DNA from: CAMCXE01 sp046347475
GTDB lineage: Bacteria > Pseudomonadota > Gammaproteobacteria > Pseudomonadales > Cellvibrionaceae
Length of the DNA: 64,000 bases
Assembly (NCBI GenBank): GCA_046347475.1
Contig: JAXMGD010000001.1
Location: 558,001-622,000 of the forward strand
Reading direction: 5' to 3'
Shown here: in pieces, positions 42,889 through 51,721 of the stretch
Layout: each line of letters begins with the position of its first letter
How positions within the stretch are numbered: position 1 is the first letter of the stretch
Translations under genes and position numbers: made by a program
Notes under the pieces: generated by a model
Told to the model about the DNA's origin: nothing
What the model saw: the letters and a program-made list of their open reading frames with translations, nothing else
The model's database searches: none

Positions 42889-44292
42889 CTAGCGTGATCT
42901 GCGGCGCGCAAGCCCCATGCCCATGGCGCTCAATGCTGTTAACAATAATGGCAAGGCTGCAGGCAGGGGTACGCTGCTAATGGCCTGGGGTTGGTACAGG
43001 GGTAAATCAGCCTGGGTAAAACCATATACAAATAAACGGTTTGGATTTGCTAAGCCACCCACTGAATTGAGGTAATCATTGTCATTGGCAACAACCAACG
43101 TGTGGTATTGAGTGTTGCCCACTTGTACGTCGCTACCAAAGGCAATACCTTCTAACTTGGCTGGAATTTGGTTGGCGCTGAAGCCCGCTGCGATTAAGTT
43201 GGATGTTAAATCTAAAAACTCAGTTTTGGCCACGGTTTTATTGGTTAAATTGCCAGTAATGCCTGCAACACTTTCAGCGTTGGTTAAATCGATTTGGTAG
43301 ATCTTTTTGGTGGCCGCATTACTGCCATCTCCCAAGCCTTTACCATCGCGCTCTAACACCAAAAATTGGTTATTATTCACCGCTAATATTTCACTTACGC
43401 CCGAGCCATCGGTTATTTTGTAGGCGAATTCCTGTGTGCCACCGGAGGCAATATCAATTACGACTATGCGCACATTTTTGCTTTTATCTTGCAGCGCGTT
43501 AGCCTGCATTATGCCAACTAATTTGCTGCCATCGGGTGTTATGGCAAGGCCTTCCATGCCTTTATTGGTGGTGCGGCCTGCGCTATTGCCGTTTATTTCG
43601 ACTGTTTCGGTGCTAAAACTCTGAGCCACTGTTAAGGATGCAGGCAGATTAAATGTGCGCAGGCGCTCGCCAGCGGCTATATCAAATTCGTATACATAGG
43701 GGCCGTATTCATCGGAAATGTACGCCGTTTTACCATTATTGCTGATGCGAATTCCCTCTGGGTCTAAACGAGCATTAGAGGGATTAGTGCTGGCGCCTGG
43801 AGCGAAATTGTCACTGCGACCGGAAAAATAATATTTGCTAGCCGTATTAACGCTGGGTACTGCCGAGGCCAAGCCTGCAGTGGCACCATAATTTAATGGG
43901 CTGCTGCTGTAAAAAAGGGTAGTGGACTCCAGTTGGGCGCTGACGCTCAAGGGTAAACTTCCGCTGCTCGCGGCGGATAAGCTCAAGCTGATTTTGTGGG
44001 CGCGCGGAATATAACTAGTGGTGTTATCGACTAAAGCACCGTTAGTATAGCTTTGGGCATTGGGGCCGCGATCGGGTAATAAATAAAACTGGTTGCCGCC
44101 AGCATAAGCAATGCCCGAACCTGTACCACCGAGTACTGCAGCGCTGACACCGGATTCGAGGGCATAATTTAGCCCGGATAAATCGGTGGTGCCGTTAATT
44201 TCGCCTACACCTAATAAAATAGGGGCGGCTTGGCTGGCCGTGGATGCCACTGCCAGCATTATTGCACTTATTGGTTTTAATACACTACGCAT
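42889..44292 (-). CDS. Esterase-like activity of phytase family protein with VPLPA-CTERM tail
   Basis: A 467-residue exported protein: signal peptide (about 1-22, ending SQA-AP), a beta-propeller-like domain of the phytase-esterase type (about 25-430; FYLLPDRGPNAQSY, RLDPEGIRISNNGKTAYISDEYGPYVYEF, NKGMEGLAITPDGSKLVG, FLVLERDG) and the sorting tail VPLPAALPLLLTALSAMGMG followed by LARRRSR. The canonical VPLPA sequence makes this the clearest exosortase substrate in the window. It probably acts on organic phosphate or esters at the cell surface. Confidence 0.9.
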   Translation of the reverse strand: MRSVLKPISAIMLAVASTASQAAPILLGVGEINGTTDLSGLNYALESGVSAAVLGGTGSGIAYAGGNQFYLLPDRGPNAQSYTNGALVDNTTSYIPRAHKISLSLSAASSGSLPLSVSAQLESTTLFYSSSPLNYGATAGLASAVPSVNTASKYYFSGRSDNFAPGASTNPSNARLDPEGIRISNNGKTAYISDEYGPYVYEFDIAAGERLRTFNLPASLTVAQSFSTETVEINGNSAGRTTNKGMEGLAITPDGSKLVGIMQANALQDKSKNVRIVVIDIASGGTQEFAYKITDGSGVSEILAVNNNQFLVLERDGKGLGDGSNAATKKIYQIDLTNAESVAGITGNLTNKTVAKTEFLDLTSNLIAAGFSANQIPAKLEGIAFGSDVQVGNTQYHTLVVANDNDYLNSVGGLANPNRLFVYGFTQADLPLYQPQAISSVPLPAALPLLLTALSAMGMGLARRRSR

Positions 44293-44899
44293 AACTACCT
44301 CTTATAGGTTAAATGTAAATCGACCGCAGGCTGTTAAATTGAGCGCTAGGCGCTTAATTACAGGGTTAGGCCTGCGCGAGACGAGCGTAAGTGGCTTTAA
44401 TGACAGTTAGGTGGCAGTTAAATGATGGTTTCAAAAAATTTCTGTGCGAAAATCAGCAGGCGTTGGGCAGTTGCCTGGATTTTTCAACCCTTTTGCCGCG
44501 AGGGTAGGGCAAAGGGCCACCTCCGGGATTTCACCTATCCAGCGTTTGCTTAGTTTTTTCCGCGCTCATTCGGTCATTTATACTGTATAAACGCCGATTT
44601 TCGGCTTAGGCATCCTGCCTCGCGCCACCTCGATTTCGATGCAGATAAAATTCAATCTCCTGTTGCAATGGGTTCGTCCTGCGCTCTGTAGTCGCCTGGG
44701 CGAAAATGCCTTGTGATTATCACGAGGATTGAATTTCCAGCGGTGCCCCGTAGTTAATAAGTCGATTTTTTTGCCCGTATTGAGGCATCATTTTAATGTC
44801 ATGTTTGTTAAAAATCCGCCGCAATTAATTCATATATCGTTCACCCGTCTGACATCTTTTTTTTTTAGTCTTGAGGGAAATCATCATAAGGGCATGTTT
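44293..44899. other. Divergent intergenic region before the extracellular nuclease gene
   Basis: This 600-base stretch separates the phytase-like gene from the nuclease gene and must contain both promoters. The palindrome-like tactgtataaacg occurs near 44580, but no known operator was recognised. No gene is credible here; an in-frame upstream extension of the nuclease frame from 44729 lacks a signal peptide and a ribosome site. Confidence 0.45.
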
Positions 44900-47389
44900 A
44901 TGTGGCGAAGCTATTGGGTAATTATGGCCGCAAGCCTTGCGGCAACTGTGTTACCGGTGCAGGCTGAGGTGTATTTTTCAGAATATATCGAAGGCTCAAG
45001 TAATAACAAAGCGCTGGAAATTTTTAACCCGGCCGCCCAAGCTGTGGATTTAACAGGCTATAGGGTGGAGATTTATTTTAATGGCAGCACAACCCCAAGT
45101 TTGGGTATTAATTTAGTCGGAAGCGTAGCCCCTGGCGGTGTGTTTGTATTGGCCCAAGCGAATGCGGTGGCCGCTATTACGGCTAAAGCCAATCAAACCA
45201 ACAGTGCCAGTTGGTTTAATGGCAATGATGCCGTGGTATTAAAAAAGAACGGTCAGGTTATTGATGTCATTGGCCAGGTGGGTGCCAACCCAGGAGCGGA
45301 ATGGGGCAGCGGATTAGCGAGCACGGCTGATAATACGCTGCGACGTAAAACCAGCGTCACCCATGGTGATGCGGTTGCAACAGATGCATTTAATCCTGCA
45401 GATGAATGGGATGGATTTGCGCTCGATAGCTTTGATGATTTAGGCACCTATGTGGCAGCCAATAACGGTGGTACTAATAATTCTTCGCTCGCCGCGTGTG
45501 GCAGCGCATCTACAGCCTTGCATAGCCTGCAGGGCAGCAGTGATACAAGCCCACTCTTAGATACACAGATTCAAACCGAGGCTGTTGTCACCGCAGTTTT
45601 TCAAGGGGCAGGTCAGTTAGGTGGTTTTTTTATGCAGGCAAGTGATGCGGAAGCTGACGCTAGCCCTTTAACTTCGGAAGGTATTTTTGTGGTATCCACG
45701 ACGCAGGTGGCCGTTGGGGATCGTGTGCGTGTTTTGGGGCAGGTGAAAGAGACCTTTGGTTTAACCCAAATTCAGGCCCAAGCCTTGGCTATCTGTAGTG
45801 GGCAAAATCCGCTGCCGCAGGCTCAATTAATGAGTTTGCCGGTCGATCAGCTAAATCAGTTCGAAGCCTTAGAAAGTATGCGGGTGACGGCGGCTCAACC
45901 CTGGATGGTAAATGAAACGTACCAGCTCGGCCGCTATGGGCAAATTTTATTGGCCAATGGACGATTGTACCAGCCTACCCATTTGGCTTTGCCGGGTGCG
46001 CAAGCGGCCACAATCGCAGCGCAAAATCTGCTGAATCAAATTGTGTTGGATGACGGCAGTAATCAACAAAACCCCGATCCTGTGCAATTTCCCGCGCCGG
46101 GATTAAGCGCGTTAAATACGCTGCGCAGTGGCGACACCCTAAGCCAGTTAACGGGGGTGATGTCCTTTGATTTTGGCGTGTACCGAATTTTACCTACACA
46201 AACGCCCTCTTTTGTTGCGACGAACCAGCGTGCTGAGCAGGCGCCGTCATTTGCAGGCGCTAATTTGCGCGTGGCGAGTTTTAATTTATTAAACTTTTTC
46301 AACGGTGATGGTGCTGGCGGAGGTTTTCCAACTGCGCGGGGCGCTGATAACAGCTTAGAATTGTTGCGCCAAAAAGCTAAACTGCTCAGTGCATTGGCGG
46401 GATTAAATGCTGATTTAGTGGGTGTTTTGGAGGTGGAAAACGATGGTTATGCCTCCACCAGCGCACTGGCTGAGTTGGTGCGGGATTTATCGGCTTTTAC
46501 TGGGCAAAATTGGCAATTTGTTCACCCAGGGGTGAATAAAATAGGCACAGATGAAATCGCTCCGGGTATTATTTACCGCAGTGATAAAGTGCGCGTTATT
46601 GGCCAGCCAGCCTTATTAACCTCAACCGTGGATGCGCGTTTTATCGATACTAAAAATCGCCCGGCGCTTGCTCAGTCGTTCCAATTAATGGCCACAGGTG
46701 CGGCGTTCACAGTGAGTGTTAACCATTTTAAATCCAAGGGCTCTGACTGCCTAGATGTGGGTGACCCGGATGTCTTGGACGGGCAGGGTAATTGTGCGCA
46801 GACTCGATTAAAAGCGGCTCAGGCGCTAACTGCTTGGTTGGCTGCACATCCCACTGGAATAATCGATAGTGACTATTTAATTGTCGGCGATTTAAATTCT
46901 TATGCTCAGGAAGATAGCATTAGGCATTTAAAGGCAGCAGGCTTCACCGATTTAATGGCCCAATATGAAGGTGAGCAGGCTTATTCCTACGTATTTGATG
47001 GCCAGGCCGGTTATTTAGATTACGCGTTGGCAAGCCCAAGCCTTAAAAATCAAACCCTCGCTGCGCACACCTGGCATATTAATGCTGATGAACCCCTGGC
47101 ACTGGATTACAACCTGGAATTTAAATCCGCTGCTCAGCAGGTAAATTTTTATGCGCCCAATCCATTTCGTTCTTCGGATCATGATCCCTTGGTTGTAAGT
47201 CTTAAACTGGTGGCCGATTTAGACGGCGATGGCGATGTGGATCGCAATGATGTGGCGATTGTTACTGCAGGCCGCAATACTCAGGTTCAGGGGTTCGATC
47301 GGCGGGATATTAATGCCGATGGTGTCATTAATTTAGTGGATGCCCGTTTGTTGGCTGTGCAATGCACGCGGCTTAACTGCGTACCTTAA
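44900..47389 (+). CDS. ExeM/NucH-type extracellular endonuclease with lamin-tail, OB and dockerin domains
   Basis: An 829-residue secreted enzyme. After a signal peptide (about 1-22, ending VQA-EV) come a lamin-tail domain (VYFSEYIEGSSNNKALEIFN, about 24-150), an OB-fold region (about 195-310; VVTAVFQGAGQLGGFFMQ) and an endonuclease/exonuclease/phosphatase domain (about 455-770; LRVASFNLLNFFNG, VLEVENDG, IVGDLNSYAQEDS, RSSDHDPLVVSL). The last 50 residues are a type I dockerin with two calcium loops (DLDGDGDVDRND and DINADGVINLVD). It is expected to degrade extracellular DNA. ATG 44900 has the best spacing to aagg; ATG 44894 is an alternative. Confidence 0.92.
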   Translation: MWRSYWVIMAASLAATVLPVQAEVYFSEYIEGSSNNKALEIFNPAAQAVDLTGYRVEIYFNGSTTPSLGINLVGSVAPGGVFVLAQANAVAAITAKANQTNSASWFNGNDAVVLKKNGQVIDVIGQVGANPGAEWGSGLASTADNTLRRKTSVTHGDAVATDAFNPADEWDGFALDSFDDLGTYVAANNGGTNNSSLAACGSASTALHSLQGSSDTSPLLDTQIQTEAVVTAVFQGAGQLGGFFMQASDAEADASPLTSEGIFVVSTTQVAVGDRVRVLGQVKETFGLTQIQAQALAICSGQNPLPQAQLMSLPVDQLNQFEALESMRVTAAQPWMVNETYQLGRYGQILLANGRLYQPTHLALPGAQAATIAAQNLLNQIVLDDGSNQQNPDPVQFPAPGLSALNTLRSGDTLSQLTGVMSFDFGVYRILPTQTPSFVATNQRAEQAPSFAGANLRVASFNLLNFFNGDGAGGGFPTARGADNSLELLRQKAKLLSALAGLNADLVGVLEVENDGYASTSALAELVRDLSAFTGQNWQFVHPGVNKIGTDEIAPGIIYRSDKVRVIGQPALLTSTVDARFIDTKNRPALAQSFQLMATGAAFTVSVNHFKSKGSDCLDVGDPDVLDGQGNCAQTRLKAAQALTAWLAAHPTGIIDSDYLIVGDLNSYAQEDSIRHLKAAGFTDLMAQYEGEQAYSYVFDGQAGYLDYALASPSLKNQTLAAHTWHINADEPLALDYNLEFKSAAQQVNFYAPNPFRSSDHDPLVVSLKLVADLDGDGDVDRNDVAIVTAGRNTQVQGFDRRDINADGVINLVDARLLAVQCTRLNCVP

Positions 47390-47417
47390 GCGGCTACCGT
47401 GCGCACAGGCAATAGCT

Positions 47418-47444
47418 TCGTCGCAGGCCCCACGCCTGCGACGA
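47418..47444 (+). terminator. Hairpin after the nuclease gene
   Basis: An 11-bp stem (tcgtcgcaggc/gcctgcgacga) with a 5-base loop 29 bases after the stop. The following sequence is A-rich rather than T-rich, so it may be a REP-like hairpin or weak terminator. Confidence 0.5.
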
Positions 47445-47530
47445 CTTTGAAAAAGAGTTAATACCAAAATGTGCGGGCGGCTCTTAAATCATGGGTGGCA
47501 GTTGTGCCGCGAACTTAAAAGGTGAATAGT

Positions 47531-48085
47531 ATGAATGTTAATAATGCGCTGTTGTTTTTGTTGATCATTTTTACACCCATTTCGCATGCAGCGAGCATTT
47601 ATTGGGTTGGGCCTGATCAAGTCGCCGCTGGCGAATCTTTTTTCTTGGATGTCAATTTGGTTCGGCAGACAGATGTGGTAGCTGGTTATGATATGAATGT
47701 GCACTACGACCCGCAGGGGTTTAAATTCAATGGTGCTTACTTTGGTTCTGCATTAGGCTCGGATGCCGAAGGTTTACAACAATGGAGTCAAGTCAATGAT
47801 GGTGAGATTAATCTTTTTGGGCTGTCCTTTTTGCCCGAACAGAGTCTCACTCAGTTGCAAGCGCCGCCCGTCAATTTATTTTTCTTGGATTTCACGGCCC
47901 GTAGTCCGAGGGATGTTCCCTATAATTTTTCAGTTGAGGTTAATGAGGTGGTATCCGCCGCAGGCGAGCCCTTATCGCTAGAAAATACGGTTGCGCAAGT
48001 ACAGGTGGTGCCCTTGCCGGCAGCCTTTGGATTTTTGTTAGCAGGAATGAGTAGTTTACTGGCGTTTCGTCGTAAGCGGTTGTAG
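47531..48085 (+). CDS. Cohesin-like domain protein with VPLPA-CTERM sorting tail
   Basis: A 184-residue exported protein: signal peptide (about 1-20, ending SHA-AS), a cohesin-like beta-sandwich (about 21-150; PDQVAAGESFFLDVNL, AGYDMNVHYDPQGFKFNGAYFGSALG, NDGEINLFGLSF, VNLFFLDFTARS) and tail VVPLPAAFGFLLAGMSSLLAF then RRKRL. ATG 47531 follows aaaggtg by 7 bases. The immediately upstream gene encodes a nuclease with a dockerin, so the two products could bind each other at the cell surface. Cohesin-like domains also occur in PEP-CTERM proteins without any dockerin partner. Confidence 0.82.
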   Translation: MNVNNALLFLLIIFTPISHAASIYWVGPDQVAAGESFFLDVNLVRQTDVVAGYDMNVHYDPQGFKFNGAYFGSALGSDAEGLQQWSQVNDGEINLFGLSFLPEQSLTQLQAPPVNLFFLDFTARSPRDVPYNFSVEVNEVVSAAGEPLSLENTVAQVQVVPLPAAFGFLLAGMSSLLAFRRKRL

Positions 48086-48535
48086 ATCTCTAGTGTCTGT
48101 GGTTTGAACACTGGTGTGCCTTATTTAATTTGCTATCGCTAAGGCTGTTGGACAATACCGCCGGAGTTTACAAGGTCTTATTTCTTGAGTCCTTGAGAAT
48201 GATCAGAATAGAAATCTTCGGTTTGGGCACCGAAATCGCTGTGGCTCCTGGTACTTTTTGCCGGCCGCAATGGGGCAACCACTAGGTTGGCCCTACAAAT
48301 TTCTTAACCAAGGGACATGGCTCCCTTTGGGCCAGGAAAGGGCGATGGCGCTAGGGTTAACCAAGTGACATTGCCTCCACCATTTCACCTGTTTTTAATC
48401 CCTAAACTATAAATCCTCCGTCGGTTTCATCCCTTCACCCGTTTATTAAATTAGCCCAAAGGGTATGGAAACCTTGCCATTTAGGTCACAATAGTGGCTT
48501 TTTCTTAGCTGTGAACCCTGCGTGAGGGGATATTT
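48086..48535. other. Intergenic region with a lone REP sequence
   Basis: No gene is seen in 450 bases. A single REP arm related to the RAYT array lies at 48272-48296, and a short hairpin (ttcggtttgggcaccgaa) at about 48219-48236. The promoter of the DUF4424 gene must be near the right end. Confidence 0.5.
48272..48296 (+). repeat. Single REP sequence of family C
   Basis: ggggcaaccactaggttggc ccta resembles the gggcaaccacaagggttgcc arm in the RAYT-associated array at 13378-13822, with a few differences. Confidence 0.7.
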
Positions 48536-49441
48536 ATGAGAGGCAAATGGATACTGTGCAGTTTGGCGTTGGCGGTGTTAGTGATTCGACCTGTGTGGGC
48601 TAACGACACCAGTTCGGGCGATGTTAATGGCACACTCGTTTTTATGCAGCAACCTAATATAAGTATGGAAAAAGAAGTACTGTTAATCAGTGAACACGCC
48701 GTGGAGGTGGAATACATTTTTCTAAATACCGGCAAAGCATCGATCAATACTCAGGTTACCTTTCCTATGCCGCCCATCTATATAGGGATCAGTGATCATA
48801 ATTCCTTGGACGATTTTAAACTCTGGGTGAATGATAAACCCCAAGTAACGAGCCAATTATTGGTAGTGAAAATGGCTGATGGGGCTGATATTTCGTCGCA
48901 GTTTGCACAATTTAACTGGACCCCTGCCGAGGTTAAAGCCTTTGTTGAAGATCAAGTGGCGCCCGCTAAAAAAACGCCTTTACCCAAAGCCTGGTTCGAT
49001 CAAGAGGGCACGCCGCGTTTTACCATGAGTTATTATTATTCCTGGCAGCAGAATTTCCCGGCCGGGCAAGTAACCAAAGTGCGCCACAGGTATAAACCCA
49101 GTGTGGACACGGGCGTGCCTATGCCCGCGGAGTTGATTGTTAAAGACATGATGAAACAAGCCTGTATCGATGCGGCCACCCAGGCTGGGATTAAAAAACG
49201 TGAAAGCCCTGTAGGAATAAATTGGGCGTATCTGCGCTATATCTTGCTGACCGCCAATAATTGGCAGGGGCCGATTAAATCCTTTGAGCTGACGATTCAA
49301 AAACAACATCCGCAGCAGATAATCAGCCTGTGTTTTGATGGTGAGCTAAAGAAAATAGACCCTTTAAGGTTTAGATTTTCGGCTAAGGATTTTACCCCTC
49401 GGCAGGATCTTAATATTTTATTTTTAGCCAAACCCCTTTAG
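48536..49441 (+). CDS. Exported DUF4424 family protein
   Basis: A 301-residue protein with a signal peptide (about 1-22, ending VWA-ND). The body shows family features: FMQQPNISMEKEVLLIS near the N-terminus, the VTFPMPPI segment, a central SYYYSWQQNFPAGQVTKVRHRY and a C-terminal ISLCFDGELKKIDPLRFRFSAKDFTP. I assign DUF4424 from memory of these patterns. Function is unknown. It is a single gene with a gagggga ribosome site, not clearly linked to its neighbours. Confidence 0.72.
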   Translation: MRGKWILCSLALAVLVIRPVWANDTSSGDVNGTLVFMQQPNISMEKEVLLISEHAVEVEYIFLNTGKASINTQVTFPMPPIYIGISDHNSLDDFKLWVNDKPQVTSQLLVVKMADGADISSQFAQFNWTPAEVKAFVEDQVAPAKKTPLPKAWFDQEGTPRFTMSYYYSWQQNFPAGQVTKVRHRYKPSVDTGVPMPAELIVKDMMKQACIDAATQAGIKKRESPVGINWAYLRYILLTANNWQGPIKSFELTIQKQHPQQIISLCFDGELKKIDPLRFRFSAKDFTPRQDLNILFLAKPL

Positions 49442-49468
49442 CTGCTTTGGCCCCGTCGTCTGATCTAA

Positions 49469-49595
49469 CCGCGTGTTGAAATACTACTTTGTTAGGTCTG
49501 GCGGCGTTAAATGTGGCGATTTCCTAAATGTAAAACCCAGTTTTTTGCCGCATTTGCCTTGCCAGGCCGTCGTCGCCAACCTATTCCATCAAGCT
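49469..49595 (+). repeat. Palindromic repeat family B, copy B4
   Basis: It begins ccgcgtgttgaaatactact, contains gtctggcggcgttaaatgtg and ccttgccaggccgtcgtcgc, and ends caacctattcca. It separates the converging DUF4424 and cytidylyltransferase genes and may act as a terminator hairpin for both. Confidence 0.82.
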
Positions 49596-49630
49596 GCTTG
49601 GGTTAATGGCCAGTGAATAAATACCGTAAC

Positions 49631-50584
49631 CTAAGCCGTCCACCAATAACGCACAATATGAAAAAACACCGGGGCGGCAAAACTTAAGGAATCAACCCGA
49701 TCTAACATGCCGCCGTGGCCTTCAATTAACCAGCCCCAATCTTTTACGCCCCGGTCTCGTTTAATGGCGGAGAGCACAAAACCGCCAAAAAAGCCCAGCA
49801 CATTAATCGTTAAGGCTATGAGGGCGGCCTGCCAGAGGTTAAACGGTGTTAACCAAAAAAGGCTGGCACCCAAGGCGGTGGAAGTTAATACACCGCCGAT
49901 TAACCCCTCTAGGGTTTTGGAAGGGGAAATATTCGGTGAGATTTTGCGTTTGCCCAGTAATTTGCCCCACACGTATTGAAATACATCGCTTGATTGCACC
50001 ACCAGAATTAAAAATGCCACCAGGTGTAATTGCCGCCCCTCGAAATTCGGTATGGATAACATTAAAAGGGCGGGGATGTGGGAAATACAATAAACACAAA
50101 TCATTAGGCCCCATTGCACTTTGGCGGCGCGCTCTAAAAAACGTGTGGTGTCGCTGCCGATAGCGGCGGAGATGGGCAATAATAAAAAGCCATAGACGGG
50201 TATTAAAATCATAAATAAGCCTACCCAGTGAGTGCTGATCAGCCAATATTGCAGGGGCAGGAAAAAGAAAAAACTCCACAGTAATGCCCGGTGATCCCCC
50301 CGGCGGGTGTGGGTTAAGGAGACAAATTCCCGCAGGGCTTGAAACGAAATAAAGGCAAATAAAACCACTACACCCACTTCCCCTGCGGCCATGGCGAGGG
50401 CCAACACACCCACCATGACCCACCAGGCATTGGTGCGGGCATTTAAATTTTCCACCAGGCTTTTAGCCCCATCTGTTTGGGCGCGCATTTTTAGGCCTTG
50501 GCCGATAAGGCTTGCCAGGATTAAAACGGCAAACACACCGGTATACAGGTGCACGAGGGTTGCGGTTGATTCGCTAAGGTTCAT
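49631..50584 (-). CDS. ynbB: Phosphatidate cytidylyltransferase (CdsA-type, YnbB-like)
   Basis: A 317-residue polytopic membrane enzyme that makes CDP-diacylglycerol from CTP and phosphatidic acid. The CdsA signature is seen near the C-terminus (SAIKRDRGVKDWGWLIEGHGGMLDRVDS). About eight membrane helices are visible. It is the last gene of an operon resembling Escherichia coli ynbABCD, so it is likely a specialised second cytidylyltransferase rather than the essential CdsA. Confidence 0.9.
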   Translation of the reverse strand: MNLSESTATLVHLYTGVFAVLILASLIGQGLKMRAQTDGAKSLVENLNARTNAWWVMVGVLALAMAAGEVGVVVLFAFISFQALREFVSLTHTRRGDHRALLWSFFFFLPLQYWLISTHWVGLFMILIPVYGFLLLPISAAIGSDTTRFLERAAKVQWGLMICVYCISHIPALLMLSIPNFEGRQLHLVAFLILVVQSSDVFQYVWGKLLGKRKISPNISPSKTLEGLIGGVLTSTALGASLFWLTPFNLWQAALIALTINVLGFFGGFVLSAIKRDRGVKDWGWLIEGHGGMLDRVDSLSFAAPVFFHIVRYWWTA

Positions 50585-50607
50585 GGCAGGCTCTGGGCTA
50601 AATAAAT

Positions 50608-51225
50608 TTAATTCAGGGGGGCGAGATTTAATAGTGCGGTGCGGCTGCGCGCGAGAAAATCCTGGCGGGATTCGTCTTCATGAATTTTTATGGCTTCGCC
50701 AAAAATTAAGGTGCATAACAAAGGCACTGGAATAAATGCCCCTTTGGGCATGACGCGGCCGAGGTTTTCAATCCACACTGGCACAAACTCCACCTGGGGG
50801 AATGCCTGAGCGAGGTGATAGATACCACTTTTAAACGGCAATAATTCATCGCCGAGGTTGCGTGTGCCTTCTGGGAAAATAATCAGCGAATCGCCGGCTG
50901 TGAGGGCGTTACTCATCAGGTCTATGGGGTTGGGTTGGTTGCGGCTGAGATTGCGGGGGATTAATACACTGTTGAACACTTGCTCGCCTATGTAGCGGCG
51001 CAAACGGCTGGCGTGCCAATAATCGGCCCCAGCCACAGGCCGGGTGGTTTTGCGCAGAGCAGGCGGCAGGCTCGCCCAGAGGGTGAGAAAGTCGCCGTGG
51101 CTGCGGTGGTTGGCAAAATACACCCGCTGGGAAGTAGACGGCGGTTGCTGCCAGATGGGGCGAGTGCCGGTCATCAATTGGGTAAAACCGCAGAGGCCTG
51201 CGGCGGCCAGGGCTTCAAAGGCCAT
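50608..51225 (-). CDS. 1-acyl-sn-glycerol-3-phosphate acyltransferase family protein (PlsC-like)
   Basis: A 205-residue acyltransferase with the catalytic motif N-H-R-S-H-G-D (about 39-45) and the substrate motif FPEGTR (about 117-122), plus FVPVWIENLGR. It would make phosphatidic acid, the substrate of the cytidylyltransferase encoded 23 bases downstream. The ribosome site aggaga lies 9 bases before ATG. It is an addition compared with the four-gene ynbABCD arrangement of Escherichia coli. Confidence 0.9.
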   Translation of the reverse strand: MAFEALAAAGLCGFTQLMTGTRPIWQQPPSTSQRVYFANHRSHGDFLTLWASLPPALRKTTRPVAGADYWHASRLRRYIGEQVFNSVLIPRNLSRNQPNPIDLMSNALTAGDSLIIFPEGTRNLGDELLPFKSGIYHLAQAFPQVEFVPVWIENLGRVMPKGAFIPVPLLCTLIFGEAIKIHEDESRQDFLARSRTALLNLAPLN

Positions 51226-51259
51226 GGTGAATGTCTCCTGGGGTTTATGGTGCGCGTAT

Positions 51260-51721
51260 TTAAAGGCTGCTTAGCAGTGCCGCTGCGAGCAATATCAGCT
51301 GGCCCAGTAGGCAGCCCGCCTGGCATTTGAGTAACCGCAAGGCCCCTTGCACGCGGGCGTCCAAAGGCCTTGGCGGCGCACTGGGTTTGGGGGCGAGCTT
51401 GAGGCTATACAGGGCTTGATCCAAATAGCCTAGCTCAGTTACTAGGGTATCTGCCTCGCACTCAGAGTTGAGCCTGGCCGCAAGCAGGGCGAACAAGCGC
51501 GCATCCAATAACACGCGCAAGCCATAGTAGCTCTGGCCTAAAAATGCCATGCCCGCCCCAGCGAGGTAGAGCAAAACATCCATACCCAGAGTGTGAGGGT
51601 ATAGGACTACAAGAGCTGTAGTGAGCAGTGCCAGTGCGCCGCCCGCCCAGCTGAGTGGCGTGCCAAGGGATAACGCGGCCGATGTGGTGGCGGCCAGGCA
51701 GGCGGCGGCTTTAGTGTTCAT
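51260..51721 (-). CDS. Hypothetical membrane protein of the phospholipid operon
   Basis: A 153-residue protein with hydrophobic segments at about 5-22, 26-45, 48-66 and 130-152 and a charged central region. No family was recognised. Its start at 51721 overlaps the ynbD-like stop by 11 bases, and the acyltransferase gene follows after 34 bases, so it is translated as part of the phospholipid operon. The upstream in-frame extension to 51748 would overlap more and lacks support. Confidence 0.65.
   Translation of the reverse strand: MNTKAAACLAATTSAALSLGTPLSWAGGALALLTTALVVLYPHTLGMDVLLYLAGAGMAFLGQSYYGLRVLLDARLFALLAARLNSECEADTLVTELGYLDQALYSLKLAPKPSAPPRPLDARVQGALRLLKCQAGCLLGQLILLAAALLSSL

Noticed and set aside
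44729..44899. Upstream extension of the nuclease frame
   Set aside because: The 57 extra codons would place the signal peptide internally and no ribosome site precedes 44729.
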